Assembly: GCA_041725875.1 (NCBI GenBank)
Contig: JBGRQB010000052.1
Span: 1-23,608, forward strand
DNA from: JBGRQB01 sp041725875
GTDB lineage: Bacteria > Bacteroidota > Ignavibacteria > Ignavibacteriales > Melioribacteraceae
Reading direction: 5' to 3'
DNA: 23,608 nucleotides
The notes under the pieces: model-generated
Told to the model about the DNA's origin: nothing
What the model saw: only the letters and a program-made list of their open reading frames with translations
Databases searched by the model: none
In this document: in pieces, positions 8,065 to 16,845 of the stretch
Position numbering within the stretch: position 1 is the first letter of the stretch
Layout: each line of letters starts with the position of its first letter
Position numbers and translations under genes: made by a program

Positions 8065-11000
8065 ATGAAAAAAATGCTTGTATTAAAATCTTTTGTAACA
8101 ATTTTATGTTTATTTACATTTACCTTCGGACAGAATAACAGCGCAAAAGTTGTTTTACTTAATTCAGGTAAAAAAACAAATCCGGAAATAAGCGCAGTAA
8201 AAAACTTTCTGGATAAAAACAAAAACTATACTTATCAGATTTTTACACCAAAAGAGATAATTAGTAATCCTGAAAAACTGGAAAATTTTGATTTAATCTG
8301 GTATCACAGAACAGATACAACTGATTTTAATCAACAGGAGAGAAATAAAGAGTTCCTTTCTTCAATCAAAAGTTTTGTAAATGAAGGCGGCGGACTTTTA
8401 CTTACTCTCGATGCATTCAAATTTATAAACACTCTCGGAATTGAGAGTAACATACCTGAAAGAAAATTAAAAAGATCAACAGATAATGGTTTTGGAAGAA
8501 TGTTAGGATTTCATTCAAAAAGAAACCATCCGGTTTTTGCCGGATTAAACGGCGGTTCTTACATTTATAAACCAACTACAGATATAAGAGTCAGACAATT
8601 CGGATTCTTTGAAAACAATATGCCGAAAGAAGGTAAGGTTGTTGCGGTTGACTGGGATTACATTTTTTTAAGAGAAAATAAAAAAGTTGTACTTGAATAT
8701 TCAATCGGGAAAGGTAAAGTACTGGCAGTTGGCGGTTATACAATTTTTAATGCAGAAAATGTAAACCAGCAGCATCTTGAAACTTTTACAAATAATACAA
8801 TTGCTTATCTGACTAACCAAATAAGCGATACAGAAATTTCTTACTGGGATTATAAAGAAAATAAAGTTATTCCGTTTGAGAATAAATCAGAAAAACTTGT
8901 ACTGAAAAAATCTGAAAAATGGAATCTTGAAACAGATGAAATGACTCTTAAAAAATCATTTGCTTCAGAAGATTTTTACGATGTTGCCGGACAAAGATTT
9001 GTTATGATGGGAAAAGAAAACGGCGGTATTGATGAAGTATGGGCGCATCCTTTTATGGCGCTTAGAGATTACGAAGTTGGCGTTAAGTTTTCTTACGCAG
9101 ATACAATATATTGGTTTAACGACCAGAGACCAGAAGTAATGAACGATCCGGAAGGTTTAACAAGAATCTACAAATTTAAAAGAGCATATATCACAGAAGT
9201 TTTATCAACTTCCGTGGAAGATCCTGTCGGATCATTACATTATGAATACAGAGGCGTTTACGATGCAAAACTTTATATAAAGTTTAAAAGTAATTTCAGA
9301 AATATGTGGCCTTACTCAGAAAATATGCAGGGCTCAATTTATCACGACTGGGATGAAAACTTAAACGCATTTGTACTAAAAGATGAATCAGGCAAATTTG
9401 GCGTTGTACTTGGTTCTAATAAAAAAGCAGAGCAAACATTTTCAGGAAGATATGGAAAGTTTGTAAAAGGAGATAAAACATTTAAGCCGGAAGAGACAAA
9501 AGATTTTTATTGCTCGGCTTTAATGCAAATTCCTTTGGCTCAAAATGAAAATGTTGATGTTGTAATTTCAGCTTCAAATCAGAGCCTGGATGAAGCAGTG
9601 AAATTTTATCGCTCAAATATTAATTCTCCACTGAATATTCGCAAGGAATCAATTAAATATTACGATCAGTTTGAAAATAATAAACTCTTAATACACTCTC
9701 CAGAGAATAACTTTAACTTGGGGTACAAGTGGGCAGTTGCCGCAACAGACAAATTTTTTGTCCACACCCCGGGTTTAGGTAAATCTCTTGTTGCAGGTTA
9801 TTCAACAACTGCTACCGGATGGGATGGCGGACACAAAATTAATGGTCGTCCCGGCTATGCCTGGTATTTCGGGCGCGATGCTGTTTGGAGCTGCTTTGCA
9901 TTTTTAGGTTACGGTGATTTTGAAAAAGTAAGAGATGTTTTAGCCTTTTTACAAAAGTATCAAGATCTTAACGGAAAGATTTTACACGAACTTTCCACAT
10001 CCGGTTTTGTTCATTACGATGCCTCTGATGCAACTCCTTTATACTTAATTCTTGCAGGAAGATATTTACGTTACTCCGGCGATGTTGAATTTATTAAAGA
10101 AAGCTGGCCTTATATCAAAAAAGCAATTGATTTCTGTATTTCTACAGATACTGATAAAGATCACTTAATTGAAAATACAAATGTTGGTCACGGCTGGGTA
10201 GAAGGAGGATCTCTTTTCGGAACTCACACTTCTTTATATCTGGCATCCTGCTGGGCTGATGCTTTGAGCGAAATTAATATTATGGCTAAAGCAGTAAATG
10301 AAACAGAACTTGCCGATTATGCAGCAAAAGAAAATAAAATTGTTTCTGATATAATTGAAAATGAATTCTGGAATGAAAAATCTAAATTCTATTATCAGGG
10401 AAGATATGTTGACGGAAGTTATCATAAAGAACCGACAATCCTTACAACTATGCCTCTTTATTTTGGTCTGACCCAAAGAGCAAAAGCTTCAGAAATGCTT
10501 GATAAATATGCGAGCAACGAATTTACTTCTGACTGGGGTGTAAGAATTGTAAGTGAAAAAAGTAAATTATTCCGTCCTCACGGATATCACACAGGAAGTG
10601 TTTGGCCTTTATTTACAGGCTGGACTTCTCTTGCCGAGTATAAAATGGGAAATACAATTCAGGGATTTTCTCATATAATGAACAACCTGAATGTTTATAA
10701 ATCTTTCTCAAACGGATATGTTGAAGAAGTTCTAAATGGAGTAATTTATAAACCATCTGGTGTGTGCAGACATCAATGCTGGTCACAAACTATGGTTCTT
10801 CAGCCAATTGCAGAAGGCTTGCTTGGAGTTGAAGTAAATGCACTTGAAAACAGAATAACAATTTCTCCGGCAATTCCTATGGACTGGAATACGTTTAATG
10901 CTGATAATATCAGACTGGCAGATAAATATATAAATCTGAATCTGACAAGAGAAACAGATAAAACAAAATTTGATTTAACAGGAAGAAACGGAATTGTAAA

Positions 11001-11451
11001 TGTTAACTTCAAACCGGTTTTCCCTGCGGGAACAGAAATTAAATCTGTTAAAATGAACGGAAGAAAAATTGACTTCAAAACTATTGAAACAGATAATGCA
11101 GTAAAACTTGATATGCATATTGAGCTGGTAAACAAGTCTGAAATAGTTGTTAATCATTCAGGCGGAATTCAGGTTATTCCTCTTGAATCAGAACCTCGTC
11201 CGGGATCATCTTCAAAAGGATTCAGAGTTATAAAAGAATATATCACTAAAGGAAAATATAATCTTGAACTCGAAGGTTTATCTTCTGCAGCAGAACAGAT
11301 TGAAATTTTTGTTGCTGATTCTGATAACTGCAAAGTTACCGGAGGAGAAGTAGTAAAAAAAGAAAATAACATTCTGACTGTAAAAGTTGAATTTGATAAA
11401 TCAGCTGAAAAATATAGCCGTAAAGTTATTAAAGTAGAAACTAATAATTAA
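8065..11451 (+). CDS. ThuA/GATase-like domain fused to an (alpha/alpha)6-barrel glycosidase (amylo-1,6-glucosidase-like)
   Basis: A 1128-residue secreted protein. The signal peptide (1-22) leaves Gln23. Residues about 28-255 have the fold signature of ThuA/class I glutamine amidotransferase-like domains (KVVLLNSG, FDLIWYHRT, FVNEGGGLLLTLDAF, HPVFAGL, GKGKVLAVGGYT); I see no Cys-His-Glu triad. Residues about 270-540 are a beta-rich linker domain. Residues about 545-930 are an (alpha/alpha)6 toroid like glycogen-debranching or GH63/GH133-type enzymes: GYAWYFGRDAVW with Asp605, a FLQKYQDLNGKILHE helix, GFVHYDASDATPL, GHGWVEGG with Glu713 and YHTGSVWPLFTGW near 841-852. The C-terminal 180 residues are beta-rich. 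It is followed one base later by the next glycosidase. The linkage it cuts cannot be told from sequence; Asp605 and Glu713 are only candidate catalytic residues. Confidence 0.82.
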   Translation: MKKMLVLKSFVTILCLFTFTFGQNNSAKVVLLNSGKKTNPEISAVKNFLDKNKNYTYQIFTPKEIISNPEKLENFDLIWYHRTDTTDFNQQERNKEFLSSIKSFVNEGGGLLLTLDAFKFINTLGIESNIPERKLKRSTDNGFGRMLGFHSKRNHPVFAGLNGGSYIYKPTTDIRVRQFGFFENNMPKEGKVVAVDWDYIFLRENKKVVLEYSIGKGKVLAVGGYTIFNAENVNQQHLETFTNNTIAYLTNQISDTEISYWDYKENKVIPFENKSEKLVLKKSEKWNLETDEMTLKKSFASEDFYDVAGQRFVMMGKENGGIDEVWAHPFMALRDYEVGVKFSYADTIYWFNDQRPEVMNDPEGLTRIYKFKRAYITEVLSTSVEDPVGSLHYEYRGVYDAKLYIKFKSNFRNMWPYSENMQGSIYHDWDENLNAFVLKDESGKFGVVLGSNKKAEQTFSGRYGKFVKGDKTFKPEETKDFYCSALMQIPLAQNENVDVVISASNQSLDEAVKFYRSNINSPLNIRKESIKYYDQFENNKLLIHSPENNFNLGYKWAVAATDKFFVHTPGLGKSLVAGYSTTATGWDGGHKINGRPGYAWYFGRDAVWSCFAFLGYGDFEKVRDVLAFLQKYQDLNGKILHELSTSGFVHYDASDATPLYLILAGRYLRYSGDVEFIKESWPYIKKAIDFCISTDTDKDHLIENTNVGHGWVEGGSLFGTHTSLYLASCWADALSEINIMAKAVNETELADYAAKENKIVSDIIENEFWNEKSKFYYQGRYVDGSYHKEPTILTTMPLYFGLTQRAKASEMLDKYASNEFTSDWGVRIVSEKSKLFRPHGYHTGSVWPLFTGWTSLAEYKMGNTIQGFSHIMNNLNVYKSFSNGYVEEVLNGVIYKPSGVCRHQCWSQTMVLQPIAEGLLGVEVNALENRITISPAIPMDWNTFNADNIRLADKYINLNLTRETDKTKFDLTGRNGIVNVNFKPVFPAGTEIKSVKMNGRKIDFKTIETDNAVKLDMHIELVNKSEIVVNHSGGIQVIPLESEPRPGSSSKGFRVIKEYITKGKYNLELEGLSSAAEQIEIFVADSDNCKVTGGEVVKKENNILTVKVEFDKSAEKYSRKVIKVETNN

Positions 11452-11452
11452 T

Positions 11453-13549
11453 ATGAGATTTTTGGATAAAAATATGATAAACAAAATTTTAGTAGCAATT
11501 TTCTGTTTGTTCACAATTGTAAATGCACAATATTTATCTAATTTGAATGCAACAAAAGAAGATCCGATATACACAACTTATGCTGCTCCGCTTGAAAGAT
11601 CTGAATATAAGATTGATCAGGGATACCAGATGATGTGGTATGATGATGAAGCCGGAGTAAATTTTATTTCTCAAAATGGCGGTGATATTGGCTTGGCATT
11701 TAAAATGGGAAATGAAATAAGATATAAACTGAATCAGTTTTATAAAGAACCGGTTATCACGGTTTCTTATAATGATATGGTTAAGTTTAATTATTATCCG
11801 TTTGAAAATATTAAAGTCGAAATATTCTTTGATGTCTACAATTCACGAATTGCAATTCAGGATATCAACATTATAAATGAAACTGAAAATTCAGTTGCAA
11901 TGGAAATATTACCATATTTTTATCATTCAACCTCAACCATAGAAAATGTTAAATATCTGTCAGATAAAAACAGTTTTCTCTTTGAGCATAATAAAAAGAG
12001 AGACGGATGGATGGTAAATCATAAAATTCCGCTTGCTGAAAAACTTCACTCAGTTTATATGATAAGTGATTCTGACGTTGAAAAAGGGATTTACAATTCA
12101 CTTAAATTAGAAAAAGATTCTTTTGTAAAAGAGATTGCGGAAAAAGAACTTAACAGTGAAATGACTTCTGAAAAAAGCAAAGTTTTAGCATTTGGCAAAA
12201 AGTTAAATCTTACTGCCGGTGAAAAGAAAAATATCAGAATCATTCGCGGTATGGATGACAGAAAAAATGATGTTAACAAACTTCTTTCAGAATGTTTTGA
12301 TTTGATCGATTTGAATCTTGAAAATCTTGTAAAAGAAAATGAAAAAATATTTTCAAGAATTCCAAAAATAAAATTTGATGATAAAGATAAAGAAATGTTG
12401 TACTGGAATGCATTTAGTCTTATTCGTCAATGTATGATGCCGCCTGAAGGTGAGTGTAATTACAATTATTATGTGTTTTCAAGAGAACCCAAGTGGGGAT
12501 GGGGTTACGGCGGACAAGTATTTCATGAAAGTCTGGTAATGTTTGCATACGCTTATATGGATCCTGAAGGTGCAATGAATTCTCAACGTGTTTATATGGA
12601 GAGACAATGGGAAAATGGTTACATAAACTATAGAACCGGTCCTTACCTTAACGAGCAAATTGAACATGAAGGTCAGTTAACCTCTTCAGCTCCATGGTAT
12701 AATTATCAAAATCTTTTGATATATAAAATTACCGGCGATAAAAAATTCCTTCAGGAAGCATATTCGTCAGGAAAAAGATTTTACAACTATTATGTGAGTA
12801 ACAGAGATTCTGATAATGACGGACTCACAGAATGGGGAGCGCATGCTGTTCTTGAATGTGTTAGAGATGCAAGAGTTGCTGTTTGGGATAAAGTTGGATG
12901 GCCAAGCAACTTTGAAGCTGTTGACGCAAATGCAATGCTTGTAAGTGAAGCAAATGCACTTTCTGAAATGGCTGATATACTTGGTTATGATGATGAATCG
13001 GAAGAATGGAAAGAGGATGCTGAAACAAGAAGTGAATTAATTACAAAAACTTTTTGGGATGATGAATCGAAGTTTTTCTATCAGGTAAATAAAGATGATC
13101 ATTCTTTTACTTTCAAAAATAAGAACGATCTTAAAATAAAAGAGATAGTTGGATTTTTGCCAATGTGGGCAGGAGTTGCAACAAAAGAACAGGCGGATGA
13201 TTTAGTCAATAAACATTTGCTGAACAAAGATGAGTTCTGGCGCAGATTCGGCATTCCAACACTTAGCGCTGATCATTCATATTACAACCCGATAGGATAT
13301 TGGAACGGCCCGATCTGGGTGCAGTGGCAGTATCTGCTTTGTGAGGGACTTGTAAAATATGGCTATAAAAATGTTGCAGATGAACTTACCGATAAAGTAC
13401 TTGATAATGTTATACATCAGCTTAAAACAGATCACTGGTTCTGGGAATTTTACAGTGCCGATGAATATCAGGCCGGATGGAACAAAGCTTATATCTGGAC
13501 AGGCATAGTTGCCAAAATGTTAATTGATCAGGCAGAAACAAAAAATTAA
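11453..13549 (+). CDS. GH63/MGH1-like (alpha/alpha)6-barrel glycosidase, first tandem copy
   Basis: A 698-residue exported glycosidase of the trehalase/mannosylglycerate-hydrolase/GH63-like clan. It has an N-terminal beta domain (about 30-300) and an (alpha/alpha)6 barrel (about 310-690). The barrel carries RDSDNDGLTEWG (Glu460), ECVRD, YWNGPIWVQWQYLLCEGL and WEFYSADEYQAGWNKAYIW, which match the GH37/GH63 patterns around the general acid and base. The first ATG is one base after the previous stop, but an ATG at 11474 (codon 8) gives a tidier signal peptide beginning MINKILVAIF and may be the true start. Either way Gln26 (from the first ATG) is the likely mature N-terminus. The next gene is a close paralog, so the two arose by tandem duplication. 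Substrate unknown. Confidence 0.82.
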   Translation: MRFLDKNMINKILVAIFCLFTIVNAQYLSNLNATKEDPIYTTYAAPLERSEYKIDQGYQMMWYDDEAGVNFISQNGGDIGLAFKMGNEIRYKLNQFYKEPVITVSYNDMVKFNYYPFENIKVEIFFDVYNSRIAIQDINIINETENSVAMEILPYFYHSTSTIENVKYLSDKNSFLFEHNKKRDGWMVNHKIPLAEKLHSVYMISDSDVEKGIYNSLKLEKDSFVKEIAEKELNSEMTSEKSKVLAFGKKLNLTAGEKKNIRIIRGMDDRKNDVNKLLSECFDLIDLNLENLVKENEKIFSRIPKIKFDDKDKEMLYWNAFSLIRQCMMPPEGECNYNYYVFSREPKWGWGYGGQVFHESLVMFAYAYMDPEGAMNSQRVYMERQWENGYINYRTGPYLNEQIEHEGQLTSSAPWYNYQNLLIYKITGDKKFLQEAYSSGKRFYNYYVSNRDSDNDGLTEWGAHAVLECVRDARVAVWDKVGWPSNFEAVDANAMLVSEANALSEMADILGYDDESEEWKEDAETRSELITKTFWDDESKFFYQVNKDDHSFTFKNKNDLKIKEIVGFLPMWAGVATKEQADDLVNKHLLNKDEFWRRFGIPTLSADHSYYNPIGYWNGPIWVQWQYLLCEGLVKYGYKNVADELTDKVLDNVIHQLKTDHWFWEFYSADEYQAGWNKAYIWTGIVAKMLIDQAETKN

Positions 13550-13562
13550 TAAGGAATAGATA

Positions 13563-15746
13563 ATGTTAAAAACAGCTAAAGTGATTTTATTATTACTCTT
13601 TTTCTCAACTGCTTTAGTTTTTTCTCAGGAATTAATTATAAAAGATGATTACCTGAAAATTTCGGCAGCAGCAGATGATCCGTTATATACAACTTACGCA
13701 GCTGCAATGTCACGCTCCAGATTGTATGGAGATAAAGCATATAAAATGAATTACTACACAACAACCGAACCGATTTCGTATGAAGGAGATCAGGCTGGTA
13801 AATTTTATTCACTCTGGAAAATTGATCAGGTTGTTGTTTCAAAATCAGGCGAGTTTTATTCAAAGCCTGTTGTTAAAGCATCTTTTGCTGATATGGCAAT
13901 AATGGAATATGAGCTCTTCAAAGGAATAAAAGTTCAGGAAACATTTTTGGTCTACAGCTCTGATATTGCAATGATCAATTATCAGATTACCAATAATGAT
14001 AATGTAAAACACAACATCGAACTTCACCCTGTGTTAGAACTTGGAAATGATTCTCTTAAAATTAAAAGTTTCGATATAAATAAAAATGCTTATGTAACTG
14101 AGCATACTGAATCAAAATGGCGACTCATTAGTGGTTTATACAAAAATGCTCCATATCCAGAAAATACCCGCGATTACTTCTCTGCAAACTTCAGACACTA
14201 CTCCCACGGCGGGTATTCCTGCGATATGGAGCAGTTTTATAATATTATAAAAACTGATTTTTACTCTGATGACAGAAACGATTCACTAAATCTTAAAACT
14301 GAGGGAAATGTAGATTTTGTTGCCCTGCACGGAAAGATTGAACTGAAACCGGGTGAATCTGTTAATATCAGAGTTTTCAGAGGATGGCAGGATGTGAAAA
14401 ATAATCTTGCTGAAATGAGTAAAGAAATTGAGAAATTAAAATCAGCCAACTTACAAACATTTGTTGATGATAACGTAAAACTTTTTTCAAAAATTCCGCG
14501 CATAAATTTTGTTGATGAATCAAGAAAACTCGTTTATCTTGGCGCAATGAATCTTGCCCGCGGATGTATGTTGCCGCCTGAAGGAAAAACAAAACACAAC
14601 TTCTATGTTTTTTCTCGTCACCCGCTTTGGGGCTGGGGACACGGTCATCAGGTTCTGCACGAATCATTAAGTATGCTTGCGTATGCTTATCTCGATCCGC
14701 AGTCGGCACAAGGTTCTCAGTATGTTTATATGGAACAGCAAAGAGAAGACGGATTAATTGCTTATCGTCACGGACCGCGAGGATTGCAGGATTATCCTCA
14801 CTACAGCAAATTTTTAGATAAAGATGTTTCCACAACTTCGGCTCCGTTTTTCAGCTGGATAAACTGGGAAGTTTATCAGGCAAGTAAAGATCAGAAGTTT
14901 TTACAGGATTCTTATGCTTCAGGTGTGAAGTATGTTGACTGGCTGTATGAAAACCGCGATCTTGATAAAGACGGAACTTTTGAATGGGGACCTTACGGAA
15001 TAATTGAAAATGTTCGTGACTGGTACAACGCGGTTTTTCAGGTTTCTGCAGAAAGATATCTTGATGTTGATAAAGAAGATATCTCAGATGAGCTTGAATG
15101 TCTGGATCTGACTTTAATGGTGATTAAAGAAATGAGGAGTCTGGCAAAAATGGCTTCAGAACTGAAACTACCGGAAGAAGCAGAAAAGTGGACCAACAAA
15201 GCTGATGAAACTTCAAAGCTTGTAAATGAACTAATGTGGGATGATTCTTCCAAGTTTTATTATTCTGTAAATAAAGAAGACCATTCATTTAAATATCTTA
15301 CGCGCGATTTAAGAAGAATGGAAATTATCGGATTACTTCCTTTATGGGCAGAAGCAGCACCAAAAGAGAGAGCTGATGAACTTGTTAAAAAGTTAACTGA
15401 TCCTAATAAATTTTGGAGAACATATGGTGTTCCGACTCTTGCAGCAGACGATCCCTGGTATAGTCCTTATGTAGATTATTGCTGTAAATGGAACGGTCCG
15501 GTATGGCTTTTATGGGATTATATGGTTTTTGAAGGATTGCTGAATTACGGCTATGAAGATGTTGCCAGACAACTTGCTGAAAAGATGATGCTTGCTGTTA
15601 CAACTCAGCTTTCTATGAATCATAATTTCTGGGAATCTTTTAGTCCGGATTACCACGTGTTGAACAGTCCCTCAAATTACATCTGGGATGCAATTATGGC
15701 TAAGTTATTAATAGATCTTCATAAACTTGATACAAAGCAAAATTAA
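13563..15746 (+). CDS. GH63/MGH1-like (alpha/alpha)6-barrel glycosidase, second tandem copy
   Basis: A 727-residue paralog of the preceding gene, aligned along its whole length: both begin the mature protein with a DPLYTTYAA or DPIYTTYAA segment and share MLPPEGK/MMPPEGE, the GWGHGHQVLHESLSMLAYAY helix, FWRTYGVPTLAADDPWY and WNGPVWLLWDYMVFEGLLNYGY. The signal peptide (1-21) leaves Gln22. Differences from copy one include a longer loop (GPRGLQDYPHYSKFLDKDV) before the STTSAPFFSW segment and a YVDYCCKWNGP stretch in place of YNPIGYWNGP, so the substrate pocket has probably diverged. AAGGAAT in the 13-base gap serves as ribosome binding site. A periplasmic or surface exo-alpha-glycosidase is the best guess. 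Confidence 0.83.
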   Translation: MLKTAKVILLLLFFSTALVFSQELIIKDDYLKISAAADDPLYTTYAAAMSRSRLYGDKAYKMNYYTTTEPISYEGDQAGKFYSLWKIDQVVVSKSGEFYSKPVVKASFADMAIMEYELFKGIKVQETFLVYSSDIAMINYQITNNDNVKHNIELHPVLELGNDSLKIKSFDINKNAYVTEHTESKWRLISGLYKNAPYPENTRDYFSANFRHYSHGGYSCDMEQFYNIIKTDFYSDDRNDSLNLKTEGNVDFVALHGKIELKPGESVNIRVFRGWQDVKNNLAEMSKEIEKLKSANLQTFVDDNVKLFSKIPRINFVDESRKLVYLGAMNLARGCMLPPEGKTKHNFYVFSRHPLWGWGHGHQVLHESLSMLAYAYLDPQSAQGSQYVYMEQQREDGLIAYRHGPRGLQDYPHYSKFLDKDVSTTSAPFFSWINWEVYQASKDQKFLQDSYASGVKYVDWLYENRDLDKDGTFEWGPYGIIENVRDWYNAVFQVSAERYLDVDKEDISDELECLDLTLMVIKEMRSLAKMASELKLPEEAEKWTNKADETSKLVNELMWDDSSKFYYSVNKEDHSFKYLTRDLRRMEIIGLLPLWAEAAPKERADELVKKLTDPNKFWRTYGVPTLAADDPWYSPYVDYCCKWNGPVWLLWDYMVFEGLLNYGYEDVARQLAEKMMLAVTTQLSMNHNFWESFSPDYHVLNSPSNYIWDAIMAKLLIDLHKLDTKQN

Positions 15747-15777
15747 ACTGATTTAAGAAATTATTACAAGGTACAAA

Positions 15778-16818
15778 ATGAAAAAATATAGCAGCTTGAT
15801 TATTGTTATGATCTTATTGTTGACAGGTTGCAGCAAGGAAGAAAAAGTTAAACAGGAAATTCATATTCCAATGGAAATTCCTGTGGTTGTAGTTAAATAT
15901 TTTCCGGCTGACGGAGAAAATCTTGATGTAAAAGCAACTGGTGATGTTTCCGGTTCTCTGACTGAAATAAAAACCAAAGTAAACGGAATTACAAAAGATC
16001 TTGCAAAAACTTTAGAAGAAGCTTCGAGATTCCGCGCATATAAAAACCAGGAAGCAAAACCTTCTCTTACTTATAAAGTTGTAAAAGAATATGAATTCTT
16101 TGAAGCATTACCGACTTATGATAAAGAAGGTCACAGTGCACCTATGACTGACTACAACGAAATTGTGAAAAGAATTAATGGTCAGGATTGGGTTGATAAT
16201 AAAGGTGTAAAAGAGATCTGGGTCTGGGGTTACCACGGCGGAGTTGTTGATTTGTGGGAATCTAATATGGCGAGTCCGACCGGCGATGTTAGTAACAGTG
16301 ACCGTGATGAAAATGATTTACCGATTTACAAATCTACTTACACACTTTATCATTACAACTATGGCAGAAGTCTTTCAGAAACAATTGAAAACCATATGCA
16401 CCAGATTGAAGCAGTATTAAATCACGTTGACGGAAGAGATGATACTGATCCTGAAAAGTGGAACGAGCTTTTATTCTGGGGAAAATATGTTGGCAGTGAT
16501 AAGAGTCACAAAATAATTAATCCGGGCTGCGGATGGGCGCATTATCCTCCGAATGGTGAAAGAGATTATGACTGGAAAAACCAGACTTATGTTATGAGTG
16601 ATATTGAAGACTGGAAACCTGACGGAACTGGAAAGAAAACTAAAATGAACAGTGACAGATGGAACAGCAGCAGTATCGACTGGTTTGTATTCTGGATGCA
16701 AAGTTTACCCGGCCATAATAATGGTCTGAAACACAAAGGTAAAGAACTTCACAACTGGTGGATTTTCATCGGTGATTATGACAATGCAGTAAAAAATAAA
16801 TATAGTCTTGTTAAATAG
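15778..16818 (+). CDS. Lipoprotein paralogous to the core of the 5922-7985 protein; family not recognised
   Basis: A 346-residue lipoprotein: the signal peptide ends in the lipobox LTGC with Cys18 lipidated. The residues after it, CSKEEK, fit the K-(D/E)2 surface-export signal described for Capnocytophaga lipoproteins, so it may face outward. Nearly all of the mature protein aligns with the unknown domain of the T9SS protein at 5922-7985. Shared elements are E(I/V)WVW..H near the middle, E-x6-H-x2-E (Glu201, His208, Glu211) followed by L..V.GR, H(Y/F)P.NG..DYD..N, and LHNWWIFIGD near the C-terminus. It lacks the discoidin-like, Ig-like and sorting domains of its paralog. This looks like one enzyme-like core delivered to the surface by two routes. 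I cannot assign a reaction. Confidence 0.75.
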   Translation: MKKYSSLIIVMILLLTGCSKEEKVKQEIHIPMEIPVVVVKYFPADGENLDVKATGDVSGSLTEIKTKVNGITKDLAKTLEEASRFRAYKNQEAKPSLTYKVVKEYEFFEALPTYDKEGHSAPMTDYNEIVKRINGQDWVDNKGVKEIWVWGYHGGVVDLWESNMASPTGDVSNSDRDENDLPIYKSTYTLYHYNYGRSLSETIENHMHQIEAVLNHVDGRDDTDPEKWNELLFWGKYVGSDKSHKIINPGCGWAHYPPNGERDYDWKNQTYVMSDIEDWKPDGTGKKTKMNSDRWNSSSIDWFVFWMQSLPGHNNGLKHKGKELHNWWIFIGDYDNAVKNKYSLVK

Positions 16819-16845
16819 TCTAAAAAAATATTTTCGGAGAAGTGT

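Noticed and set aside
8998..9060. Similarity of NGGIDEVWAHPF in the ThuA-glycosidase to GEIDEVWVYAHPF in the T9SS protein as evidence of a third paralog.
   Set aside because: The match is one short segment; the flanking sequence, the His/Glu helix and the HxPxNG motif are absent, so chance or a local structural similarity is more likely.
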